Source: Maridesulfovibrio ferrireducens (GTDB taxonomy: Bacteria > Desulfobacterota > Desulfovibrionia > Desulfovibrionales > Desulfovibrionaceae). From it: a DNA stretch of 64,000 nucleotides. The notes below the pieces were generated by a model that ran no database searches, was not told the DNA's origin, and saw only the letters and a program-made list of their open reading frames with translations. Each line of letters opens with the position of its first letter. The first letter of the stretch is position 1. Location: assembly GCF_900101105.1 (NCBI RefSeq), contig NZ_FNGA01000002.1, forward strand, positions 686,479-750,478, in the 5' to 3' direction. The position numbers were made by a program, and so were the translations under genes. Shown one piece after another: positions 18,401 through 24,893 of this stretch.

Positions 18401-18526
18401 GCCTGTCCCGATTACATCTATTCCTTTAATGCGTGCCCATGCTGCAAGCAGACGCGCGGTGAGTCCTTTGCTTGTAGCACGGGAAAATCTGGAATGTATG
18501 TGAAGATCAGCTATAAATCGTTCCAT
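15383..18526 (-). CDS. PHP/EndoQ-like nuclease fused to UvrD-type helicase
   Basis: The 1047-residue protein has two parts. Residues 1 to about 420 resemble the EndoQ-type PHP nuclease: metal residues Asp7, His9 and His11 (DLHIHS), Asp43, Glu95, His110, His166 and Asp225/His227 (SDAHS), plus a zinc finger with Cys282, Cys298 and Cys301. Residues about 465-1040 are an SF1A helicase with Walker A AGPGTGKT (486-493), LVDEVQDLS, GDPDQSIYGFRG and a late VGMTRAKK motif. EndoQ cuts 5' of deaminated bases and UvrD helicases unwind DNA, so a coupled repair of deaminated DNA is the inferred role. The helicase part is certain; EndoQ specificity is inferred. Confidence 0.85.
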   Translation of the reverse strand: MERFIADLHIHSRFSRATSKGLTARLLAAWARIKGIDVIGTGDFTHPEWLQEIEEQLVEDGSGLLSLRSSQGLENEIDWVEGPLAGQTRFMLQTEISSIYKRLGKTRKVHNLVYMPDLESVRKFNAKLGAIGNLKSDGRPILGLDSKDLLEIVLETSDRAFLVPAHIWTPWFSLFGSKSGFDSVEECYGDLSSEIFAMETGLSSDPEMNWLISSLDKYRLISNSDAHSAENLGREANIFRGDMSYEGIYRALRGEGLGHKFMGTLEFFPEEGKYHMDGHRNCGIMLDPHESKMRGGICPVCGKPLTIGVYSRILELADREDPVQPKGQPGFTSLVPLRELISEVVGTGPKTKKVMNVYSPLIKEFGSEFSVLQQVPLEDLKRHNVHLAEGIRRMREGQVIRNPGFDGQYGTVSVYSAHERDEILNGMNLVVVRREAGDLDNGKGQADILKAGELKARPKEDSGVVKFNDAQKKAIEAGPAPVLVIAGPGTGKTQTLMGRIKYLLERGTRARRILALTFTRKAAQEMNERMQAMLGEDEVMPRADTIHALAFEYWVSMFEHSPIILNGETARRVFARANPQLTGLRLKSAWDSLCLCRETLETLSEELEKYNSNYSRQKDQYSLVDYTDLLEFWLGDLSCGKYIRTFTHFLVDEVQDLSPLQIDIIRKLAGVDGVKKGEGDGEGLFAIGDPDQSIYGFRGAAGNIVEKFKSYWPNLIEITLEDNYRSAQAVLDVSASVLKNPPKLIAHKNYEPDIQLFSAPDSIREASWIADRIKQLLGSTSHSLGDSFGHGTFSPGDIAVLVRFKGLMGPIENILKRQGIPCSIPEAEMFWHDSRVEILLGAARRMLGFAESADDEAPEVPEKIIARGPLGLSAYLSEMPPFDQLFWESSPFRKMVKGYEENGGWTGLINWIHMQNDLDQVRNKAEKVRIMSMHAAKGLEFDAVFLAGLDDGIVPFVGIDVLTGNFSGGSGTGIEDVEEERRLLYVGMTRAKKNLYLSHAAKRPLYGRTLRLPISRFLKNIPEDSVKKSAMIAKVMQKEKKISLLDM

Positions 18527-18692
18527 ATTCTACCGTAATTTCCCAATAATTATACACAATTTCAATCAAAACGTATCTGACCTACAGATTCACAGAGACA
18601 CTACCCCCTGCAAAGGTGGATTGCAAGACAAGCTCTGCTTTGTTACAGCCTTTTTACAATACAATTTTGAAATACAACTTGGAGAAAACAGC

Positions 18693-20501
18693 GTGAAGCA
18701 CGCCACAATATACAATATCTGTGATGGCCCCATACTTAAAAATCAGGCTGTAAGCGATCCCGGAAAGAATCTGCGTAAACTTTATCGCAAACTTTTCGGC
18801 AACCCCCTGCTTAAGCACTTTCTTTTGCGCTGGTGTTCACACCCTGACATTCCTCTGGATAAAGTGGAAATTTACCGCAACATGATGTCGCAAGCCATGA
18901 TTGCAACATACGAGGACTGGCAGAATCCAGAGTGGACAAAAAAAACCTTCGCTCCGCTAGCAGCGCTTCTTAACAAAGTGAAAGATCCGCAGTGGAGAAT
19001 CCGCAATACCGCAGACACCAAACCTCCGCGTGTAAAAGATGCTGAAGTGAATGAAGTTCTCAAAGCTGTGCTGGACGATATATACAAAGTTTGGGACAAA
19101 AATCCTGACGATCCGTATTTCCCTGTTTCCGCACAGGTTATTATGCCGGGCGATTCCGTTTGCGACGGCGAAAACTTCATGAACATCATGAACGGGTTAG
19201 GCTCTTTTGAGTTTCAAAATATCAATTTGTTATTCGGTTTGATGCGCTGTTTTATGCATGCCAACCCGCTCGTCATGAAAATATTCCGCCGTCCGTGGAA
19301 AGGAATAGCCGAACCACTCAGCATGCCCGTTTCATGGATTACACACCGCACCGCCTTTTATGACGACATTTTTTTTGAGCAAATATACAACCTATATATA
19401 TTGGAAGAGTTGCCACAAAATGAGCAGGCCAAACTCAAAGAAATGCTCGAATCAATTCTGCACTTTCTTATTGTCACCAGTATGGAATGGCTTAAGGGAC
19501 CAAGCTCGGGAATAAAACATCCCGCCATCACCTGCCTCCCTAAAGACGATAAAGGCGAACCGCTCTGCAATCTTAAACCGAAAGACTGGAAAGCTAAAAA
19601 AGAGCTTGGTTTCGATGATTACGTGCCGGACGTAGATACTACATTCCTTGCTCTTGCCATGAGCCGCAAATGGCTTGATCTGGTCGAAAAAAAAGGTTTG
19701 AGCAGTGACGCAGAACTTCTTAAAAACTGCGAAAAGTTTCTGGATTTCCCGTGGGTTGAGATTATCAACGAATATCAGATCGGCGGTGGCAACAAGACCA
19801 ACCCGCCGACCATAACCATGACCCGCCCGCTCGATTATTTCGGCGCGGTTCCCATATGGTTTGATAAACCGTTTGAAAAAGAGAACGGCAGAAAAATCCG
19901 TGAGACACTCGGCAACGAAATCTGCCCCGGTCACAACATGGATATTCTTGAATCAATTCTGATCAACCGCACGCAATGGAAAGCTCTTGAAGGTGAAAAT
20001 CTGGAGACAGTTAAAAGATTCCTCACCTTTCATCACAATGCATTCGTAAGCGGAAATTTCAAGCACGACAACGCAGTCAGATTCTACCTGCCTGAAATAT
20101 ACGTGAGCTATGCGGGAAGATTATATGACACATGGCTGACCATCCCCGAAGAGGAACGGCAGATTATAGATCCGGCCGGTAAAGTAGAAGAAATCCGTCA
20201 CCTCGCCATAAATTACTGCAAGTATGATATGCTGGGCGCAACACTCAATCCGTTTGACGCGTCATTAGCCGTAGCGACGCTCTGCCTGCTGCAATATGAA
20301 ACACCCGGAGACGGAACGATTGAGCGCGGGATTCGGATTCTGCATGATCACCTAGGTGAAGGACGCAAAAGCCATCCATACAAAGCATACGAATGGACAA
20401 TGGTTCGCCACCCGACACGCATCATTGTAGGCAGCGAAGTGACCACCTCGCTTTTCGCCATGAATGCAATTGCCTGCTATAAAAAATATATAAGAAATTA
20501 A
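18693..20501 (+). CDS. Unknown 602-residue protein, possible alpha/alpha-toroid
   Basis: The frame is open from a TTG at 18621, but GTG at 18693 has a proper TTGGAG site and is preferred. The protein is soluble and helix-rich with many Trp/Tyr/Phe residues. Around the middle (near 19630) lies VPDVDTTFLALAM, which resembles the DxDD/DxDTT segment of class II terpene cyclases and prenyltransferase-type toroids. The C-terminal third has helical pairs (DASLAVATLCLLQYE, TSLFAMNAIACYKKY) compatible with that fold. This is a weak likeness, so I give no enzyme name. The gene stands alone and ends in a strong terminator. Confidence 0.7.
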   Translation: MKHATIYNICDGPILKNQAVSDPGKNLRKLYRKLFGNPLLKHFLLRWCSHPDIPLDKVEIYRNMMSQAMIATYEDWQNPEWTKKTFAPLAALLNKVKDPQWRIRNTADTKPPRVKDAEVNEVLKAVLDDIYKVWDKNPDDPYFPVSAQVIMPGDSVCDGENFMNIMNGLGSFEFQNINLLFGLMRCFMHANPLVMKIFRRPWKGIAEPLSMPVSWITHRTAFYDDIFFEQIYNLYILEELPQNEQAKLKEMLESILHFLIVTSMEWLKGPSSGIKHPAITCLPKDDKGEPLCNLKPKDWKAKKELGFDDYVPDVDTTFLALAMSRKWLDLVEKKGLSSDAELLKNCEKFLDFPWVEIINEYQIGGGNKTNPPTITMTRPLDYFGAVPIWFDKPFEKENGRKIRETLGNEICPGHNMDILESILINRTQWKALEGENLETVKRFLTFHHNAFVSGNFKHDNAVRFYLPEIYVSYAGRLYDTWLTIPEEERQIIDPAGKVEEIRHLAINYCKYDMLGATLNPFDASLAVATLCLLQYETPGDGTIERGIRILHDHLGEGRKSHPYKAYEWTMVRHPTRIIVGSEVTTSLFAMNAIACYKKYIRN

Positions 20502-20508
20502 TAAACGA

Positions 20509-20549
20509 TACGGGGCTAGGTTGCTTTAAGCCAGCTTAGCCCCGTTTTT
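20509..20549 (+). terminator. Intrinsic terminator
   Basis: CGGGGCTA pairs with TAGCCCCG around a loop of about 20 bases and is followed by five T. It directly follows the 602-residue gene. Confidence 0.88.
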
Positions 20550-20614
20550 CACCTTTCGCTCCGGCACTGCCAAAACAACTTCACCCTCTTCACCCACAAA
20601 TCCCGTAAGCAGGA

Positions 20615-20640
20615 ATTGGTAACCAATACTTTAAAAGTAT
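20615..20640. promoter_or_regulatory. Two abutting palindromes upstream of GNAT gene
   Basis: ATTGGT-A-ACCAAT (20615-20627) and ATACTTT-A-AAAGTAT (20626-20640) share two bases and lie 85 bases before the acetyltransferase start. Both are perfect with a one-base centre. They look like operators but no matching regulator is adjacent. Confidence 0.3.
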
Positions 20641-20724
20641 CAATCATCACTAAATTATATATTAGACATATAGATTGCCGTTCCTTTATGTTTCTTTCAA
20701 CGACAACATTAAAGGAGGAAAATC

Positions 20725-21123
20725 ATGGCAATAACGTACAGCTGGACAAAAGATCTCAGTCCCGAGGAACTTGAAAAGCTCTTTCTTTCCGTTGACTGGG
20801 AATCTGGAAATTATCCGCAGAAACTGCAAAAAGCTATGTTCAACTCCCATAAAGTTTATTCGGCATGGGACGGTGACACTTTGATCGGTCTGATTAACTC
20901 GATGACCGATACAGTACTCACTGTCTACTTTCAGTATCTCGTTGTGCATCCAGACTTTCAGGGCCACGGCATCGGCAAAAAGCTGGTCGACACAATGCTG
21001 GACATCTACAGCGATATCCCACGCAAGGTGCTTATTTCAATGAATGAGAAAGTAGGGTTCTACGAACATTGCGGATTTACTCATCACGCAGATAAAGCTC
21101 CCATGTTTGTGAGTACACTTTAA
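20725..21123 (+). CDS. GNAT-family N-acetyltransferase
   Basis: The 132-residue protein shows the GNAT acetyl-CoA site: VVHPDFQGHGIGKKL at about 73-87, with the pyrophosphate loop Q79-G-H-G-I-G84, and GFYEHCGF near the C-terminus. Such enzymes transfer an acetyl group from acetyl-CoA to an amine; the substrate cannot be told. A near-perfect AAAGGAGG site precedes the ATG. The gene is monocistronic, between a terminator and a structured intergenic region. Confidence 0.9.
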   Translation: MAITYSWTKDLSPEELEKLFLSVDWESGNYPQKLQKAMFNSHKVYSAWDGDTLIGLINSMTDTVLTVYFQYLVVHPDFQGHGIGKKLVDTMLDIYSDIPRKVLISMNEKVGFYEHCGFTHHADKAPMFVSTL

Positions 21124-21149
21124 TAAAAATATATTTCACTTACACTCTG

Positions 21150-21271
21150 TTGTTCATTCCCTGAACAATCCCCATCTTGTAGCAGATGAAGATTCAGGCG
21201 CGGATCTTCATACGCTGCAAACCCCGTTGAAAAGGATTTCACCCCCTAGTCAGCGGGGTTTTTCTTTTGTA
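21150..21271 (+). ncRNA. Candidate structured small RNA
   Basis: Three hairpins stand in a row with no reading frame. They are TTGTTCA/TGAACAA (21150-21168), a 12-pair stem GCAG-ATGAAGAT with ATCTTCAT-acg-CTGC (21182-21218), and AACCCCG/CGGGGTT (21219-21266), which is followed by a T-run. The inner part of the last hairpin also pairs (TGAAA/TTTCA). This could be an independent small RNA or the structured 3' end of the acetyltransferase transcript. I see no clear promoter. Confidence 0.4.
21219..21271 (+). terminator. Intrinsic terminator
   Basis: AACCCCG pairs with CGGGGTT across a nested loop, followed by TTTTCTTTT. It ends transcription from the GNAT gene and/or the small RNA candidate. 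Confidence 0.75.
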
Positions 21272-21345
21272 CACAGAGTCTTGCAATCACACCGCTTTAC
21301 TAATATTAATTTTTAGCCCAGCAAACTCCAACCATCAATATAAGC

Positions 21346-21804
21346 ATGTCCATTTTTCACAATTTAGCATCTATATTCTGCCGATGGCGTCTAAAAAAAA
21401 GGAAACAAACCGTAGTCATTCGCGGTTCCTGCAACATGTGCGGAAAATGTTGTCAGGAAATATCCCTTTATGTCGACTCCAAATGGCTGCGAAGTAAAAA
21501 ACAAGTTCGCAAGGCTTCAATTAAAAATCCATATCTCAATTTTTTTGAAATATGCGGAAAAACCGAAGATGGTTTTCTAAAATTTTCCTGCACCCGTTTG
21601 GGAAAAGACGGAAGGTGCACAAACTATGAAAACCGCCCTAATATCTGCAAAACTTTCCCAGCTCCGTCTATCTTTTATCAGAATGGAGAACTTCCCAAAG
21701 GATGCGGCTTCAGGATGTCCACGGAAATTGATTTTGAAAAAATTCTGGAAGACGCATGCAAAGATGAAGACTGTATCAAACTTCCTCGAAATAAAGATTT
21801 TTAA
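21346..21804 (+). CDS. YkgJ-type cysteine-cluster protein
   Basis: The 152-residue protein has the cysteine pattern of the YkgJ/CxxCxxCC family: Cys29, Cys32, Cys35 and Cys36 (CNMCGKCC), then Cys82, Cys91 (GRCTNYENRP) and Cys101 (ICKTFP). These conserved cysteines are thought to bind zinc or an Fe-S cluster; the role is unknown. The N-terminus is basic and hydrophobic. The start has no clear ribosome site, but the next in-frame ATG would cut into the first cluster, so 21346 is kept. Confidence 0.85.
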   Translation: MSIFHNLASIFCRWRLKKRKQTVVIRGSCNMCGKCCQEISLYVDSKWLRSKKQVRKASIKNPYLNFFEICGKTEDGFLKFSCTRLGKDGRCTNYENRPNICKTFPAPSIFYQNGELPKGCGFRMSTEIDFEKILEDACKDEDCIKLPRNKDF

Positions 21805-21936
21805 AATCATTTCACAATGAGCATAAAAACGCTTTTTAACAGAATTCAGCCATTGATTTTTATCCATAAGTAAAGCAGATTTTATCCCGCGAATTACGGC
21901 ACTCAATAATACAGGCATTTTAAATTCGGGGTATTA

Positions 21937-22320
21937 ATGCTCAAAAAAGTAAAAATTGAATTCGGTGAGGGAAAGAAACTTAACGCGACGGGGGGAAATT
22001 TTACTGTTGGTACAGATCAATCAGTAGAAGGGACAACCCCCGATCCTCTTGATTTATTTATAACGTCACTTGCAACCTGCGCAGCTCAATATGCGCGTAA
22101 CTTTTGCGAATCCAGATCAATCGCAATGAATGGCATAGCTCTTAACGTTGAATACTGTCAGCACTTGGAAACATCTCAGATATCAAAAGTGAACTATATT
22201 CTCACCTTACCCGAAGGCTTCCCTGAAAAATACAAAGCAGCTATGCTCCGGGCCATTGACCTTTGCCCAGTTAAAAAACATCTGCTTAACCCGCCCGCTT
22301 TTGAACTTGAATTAGTTTAG
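21937..22320 (+). CDS. OsmC-family protein
   Basis: OsmC/Ohr-type proteins reduce organic hydroperoxides through two cysteines. Here they fall at Cys48 (LATCAAQYA) and Cys110 (DLCPVKKHL), the expected spacing. The length of 127 residues and the PDPLDLFITSLATC motif fit the YhfA-like OsmC branch. It stands alone, with GGGG before its ATG and a long terminator after it. A role in oxidative stress defence is inferred from family. Confidence 0.88.
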   Translation: MLKKVKIEFGEGKKLNATGGNFTVGTDQSVEGTTPDPLDLFITSLATCAAQYARNFCESRSIAMNGIALNVEYCQHLETSQISKVNYILTLPEGFPEKYKAAMLRAIDLCPVKKHLLNPPAFELELV

Positions 22321-22325
22321 TCAAA

Positions 22326-22370
22326 TTTAAGGAGACTGTACAAAAGCGCAGTCTCCTTAAATCTTTTTTA
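22326..22370 (+). terminator. Intrinsic terminator of the OsmC gene
   Basis: A 13-base perfect stem, TTTAAGGAGACTG with its complement, encloses a 10-base loop and is followed by a T-rich tract. Confidence 0.9.
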
Positions 22371-22459
22371 TTTAAATTCACAAGATCATACAATCTTACG
22401 CCCCATATTCCCGGCTATATACTGCTCAACACCAACCCTTATTTTAAAGGAGAAGCAGA

Positions 22460-22852
22460 ATGCAGCCCGAAGAATTATCAGCTTTGATTTCCAATGGATT
22501 TATCGAACACCTTAACGATTCTACCAAATGCTCAGACCTCGGCTGGAATCCTCATCCCGCATTTGAAGGTGTTTATATTAAACATCTTGTTCCCGGCTCA
22601 AAGACAGAAGGACTGCTCAGCTGCCACATGGTTCGCATAGACCCCGGATGCAAGCTTGAAACTCACACTCATGAGAATCAATGGGAACTGCATGAAGTCA
22701 TCAAAGGTGACGGAGACGCTCTTTTAGAAGAAAAGACAATGGATTATCATCCGGGACGTTCAGCCGTTATTCCCAAAGGGAAAACACACAGTGTTCGAGC
22801 TGGACAAAACGGACTGACACTGCTTGCAAAATTTTTCCCAGCCCTCATGTAA
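22460..22852 (+). CDS. Cupin-domain protein
   Basis: This 130-residue single cupin carries metal-binding residues His69, His71, Glu76 (THTHENQWELHEV) and His110 (IPKGKTHSV). The DYHPGRSAVIPKGKTH segment is the second cupin motif. A strong AAAGGAG site precedes the ATG. It lies 66 bases before an AraC-type regulator on the same strand, so the two may be linked. Cupins of this size can be enzymes or ligand sensors; the substrate is not evident. Confidence 0.85.
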   Translation: MQPEELSALISNGFIEHLNDSTKCSDLGWNPHPAFEGVYIKHLVPGSKTEGLLSCHMVRIDPGCKLETHTHENQWELHEVIKGDGDALLEEKTMDYHPGRSAVIPKGKTHSVRAGQNGLTLLAKFFPALM

Positions 22853-22918
22853 TTATGCTGAAATGACAACCTTTACATGGTAGATTTGAATTTATCACTT
22901 TGATACAACAGCGTTACG

Positions 22919-23782
22919 ATGACCCCAAAAAAGAATGAAAAAATCATATTCCGTGAACTGGATGGAATCCCCTATGCAACCGCGGTGGAGGCAATAAATA
23001 TTGCCAATAAATTCCCTCGCCACGTTCACTCCGGATACATTTTCAGTATGATTGATACCGGCATCCGCCGAGTTAAGTTTCATTCACAAAAAATTGAATT
23101 CAGTGCCGGGGAAATGTGTATACTGTCCCCCGGCACTCCTCACAGCTGTGAATCTTTTTCAAAAGGTACAAGCGGCCCGCATTCATATCGCGCCCTGTGT
23201 GTGGATAAAAATTTCATGCAAAAGCTTGCTGAAGATATCTGCGGAAAGCACTGCCCCGCACCGGGGTTTGATCCTTATGTTGTATACCGCAACACCGACA
23301 CCGAATCGTTTAATACTTTTTTTGATTTGCTTGAAACCTCAGGAAGTACACTGGAAAGACAGACGACTTTGAACTCGTTTCTTTATCATGCAATCCAAAA
23401 TTTAAGCTCGATTCCACCGCAAGAAGAAGATAGCGGCCCTCAGGAAAAACCGCTTGCGAGAGTAAAAGATTTTATAACTAAAAATTTTAGGAAGAATCTG
23501 ACCCTCAACAATTTATCCGAAATTGCGTGCATCAGCTCTTTTCACCTTCAAAAACTTTTTGTCAAAAAATACGGGGTATCTCCGCAGGAATATCTAATCA
23601 ACTGCCGGGTGCGCGAAGCTGAGCAATTAATAAGAAATGGTACTCCAATGGCAGAAGCTGCACTTAATTCCGGTTTTTTTGACCAAAGTCATTTTTCCCG
23701 CCACTTCAAACGTGTAATAGGTATTTCTCCGGGGCGGTTTATTGCTGAGAATGTTTCAAGCGTAAATCGACCTGAACAATAG
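22919..23782 (+). CDS. AraC-family transcriptional regulator
   Basis: The 287-residue protein has an N-terminal cupin-like sensing domain (HVHSGYIFSMIDTG, then SPGTPHSC) and a C-terminal double helix-turn-helix from about 185. The HTH region holds LNNLSEIACISSFHLQKLFVKKYGVSPQEYL and GFFDQSHFSRHFKRVIGISPGRF. It probably binds a small molecule and controls a nearby transport or metabolic gene. The 22460 cupin gene just upstream is the obvious partner, by position only. Confidence 0.92.
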   Translation: MTPKKNEKIIFRELDGIPYATAVEAINIANKFPRHVHSGYIFSMIDTGIRRVKFHSQKIEFSAGEMCILSPGTPHSCESFSKGTSGPHSYRALCVDKNFMQKLAEDICGKHCPAPGFDPYVVYRNTDTESFNTFFDLLETSGSTLERQTTLNSFLYHAIQNLSSIPPQEEDSGPQEKPLARVKDFITKNFRKNLTLNNLSEIACISSFHLQKLFVKKYGVSPQEYLINCRVREAEQLIRNGTPMAEAALNSGFFDQSHFSRHFKRVIGISPGRFIAENVSSVNRPEQ

Positions 23783-23852
23783 ATAAAGTTGATAGATTTC
23801 CAACAAAGGGTTTGCCAACACAAATAGTTGCATATTTTTTCGACATCTGCTG

Positions 23853-23880
23853 TTGACATACATGAAATGAAGGCTATCAT
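23853..23880 (+). promoter_or_regulatory. Sigma-70-type promoter of the IscA-like gene
   Basis: TTGACA, a 16-base spacer and TATCAT form a good -35/-10 pair, about 30 bases before the ATG at 23912. Confidence 0.6.
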
Positions 23881-23911
23881 TTTAAGAACAAACCAAATCA
23901 GGAGAATATAA

Positions 23912-24229
23912 ATGCTCAAAATCACAAACGAAGCAAAAGAAGTTCTTGACCAGCACTTTGAAGGCAAAGACAAAGAACCTATCCGTATATATATTGCATC
24001 TGCTTGTAGCGGAAGCCGCCTTGCATTAGGCCTTGACGCAGCAAAAGAAGGCGATGAAACCATTACCCTTGAAGGTTATGATTTCGTACTGGATAAAGAT
24101 CTTTTGGATCAGGCAAAACCGATGGAAATTAATTTAACACCTATGGGTATTGAAGTTTCTTCCTCTCTCGTTTTCGAAGCACCGTCTGATGGCGGCAGTT
24201 GTTGCGGAAGTTGCGGAAGCTGCGGTTAA
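23912..24229 (+). CDS. IscA/HesB-like Fe-S protein with Cys-rich tail
   Basis: The 105-residue protein has the A-type carrier fold pattern (MLKITNEAKEVLDQ, SACSGSRLALGLD, VFEAPSDGG). Cys32 matches the first conserved cysteine. In place of the usual CxC the C-terminus is CCGSCGSCG, with Cys97, Cys98, Cys101 and Cys104. Such tails occur in related sulphate-reducer proteins. It may carry or store an Fe-S cluster, but the altered tail means carrier function should not be assumed. It has its own promoter, AGGAG site and terminator. Confidence 0.85.
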   Translation: MLKITNEAKEVLDQHFEGKDKEPIRIYIASACSGSRLALGLDAAKEGDETITLEGYDFVLDKDLLDQAKPMEINLTPMGIEVSSSLVFEAPSDGGSCCGSCGSCG

Positions 24230-24271
24230 TAAAAATCGGTTGGGTTAAAACCAATTGCTTTAAGAGATAAT

Positions 24272-24311
24272 AAAAGGCCGGAATGTAAAAATTCCGGCCT
24301 TTGCTTTTTTA
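24272..24311 (+). terminator. Intrinsic terminator
   Basis: AAAGGCCGGAAT pairs perfectly with ATTCCGGCCTTT around a 6-base loop and is followed by GCTTTTTT. It lies between convergent genes; on the minus strand it would also end the HxlR transcript. Confidence 0.9.
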
Positions 24312-24359
24312 TATTCAGCAACTTTAATATTAAAACTACCAATCCCTGCTTCTTACGGG

Positions 24360-24734
24360 CTATACTGTCACTTCGCTCAGCCCGTGCTCTCTGCTATATT
24401 CTTCATATTGCTGCCCCCACTGCCCAAGATGTTGCAGCACAGGAATAATAGTGTGCCCCAACTCCGTAAGCGAATATTCAACCTTCGGAGGCACAACTGC
24501 GTAGACCAAACGATCAATTACCCCATCCTTCTCCAGCTCCCGTAATTGCTGGGTCAGCATTTTCTGAGTAATATTCGGTATAGCCAACTTGAGTTCTCCA
24601 AAACGATGTGTACCGTTTCTTCCCAAATGATAAAGAATTATCGGTTTCCATTTCCCCCCGATAACCTGCAATGTCAGCTCCACACTACAATAATATTCAT
24701 GCCGTCCGCTTTTTTTAACCTGACACTCAGCCAT
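24360..24734 (-). CDS. HxlR-family transcriptional regulator
   Basis: The 124-residue protein has the HxlR winged-helix signature: LQVIGGKWKPIILYHL, GTHRFGELKLAIPNITQKMLTQQLRELEKDG, then VEYSLTELG. Cys16 sits before helix 1, where redox-sensing HxlR/YodB proteins carry their reactive cysteine. A good GAGGAA site precedes the ATG. It is divergent from the ferredoxin-nitroreductase gene, and the shared gap holds an inverted repeat. Control of that gene in response to electrophiles or quinones is the likely role. Confidence 0.93.
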   Translation of the reverse strand: MAECQVKKSGRHEYYCSVELTLQVIGGKWKPIILYHLGRNGTHRFGELKLAIPNITQKMLTQQLRELEKDGVIDRLVYAVVPPKVEYSLTELGHTIIPVLQHLGQWGQQYEEYSREHGLSEVTV

Positions 24735-24776
24735 CGCTTTTCCTCATTTATTCTTCAGTTTCCATTTGTATACTAC

Positions 24777-24792
24777 GGTACAAAAAGGTACC
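24777..24792. promoter_or_regulatory. Candidate HxlR operator
   Basis: GGTAC-N6-GTACC is a perfect inverted repeat in the gap between the divergent hxlR and nitroreductase genes, about 45 bases before the regulator start. A second short repeat, GACAA-N4-TTGTC, is at 24826-24839. Either could be the HxlR site. Confidence 0.5.
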
Positions 24793-24893
24793 TACTTTCC
24801 TTTTCTACTGCATGGGTGTTAATAAGACAATACGTTGTCGAAACCGTTCAAATGAAGAAAATAAACAATTCGTGTTATATGAAGGGGGAAAAA

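Noticed and set aside
18621-18692. TTG start for the 602-residue protein
   Set aside because: The TTG sits directly on its AAGGTGG with no spacing, while GTG 18693 has a properly spaced site.
19452-19934. Open frame of 160 codons antisense to the 602-residue gene
   Set aside because: It mirrors the coding strand, with no start signal or recognisable domain.
24546-24893. Upstream extension of the nitroreductase frame by 116 codons
   Set aside because: It overlaps the hxlR gene antisense and the shared promoter. The ATG at 24894 has a good ribosome site and matches the ferredoxin start.
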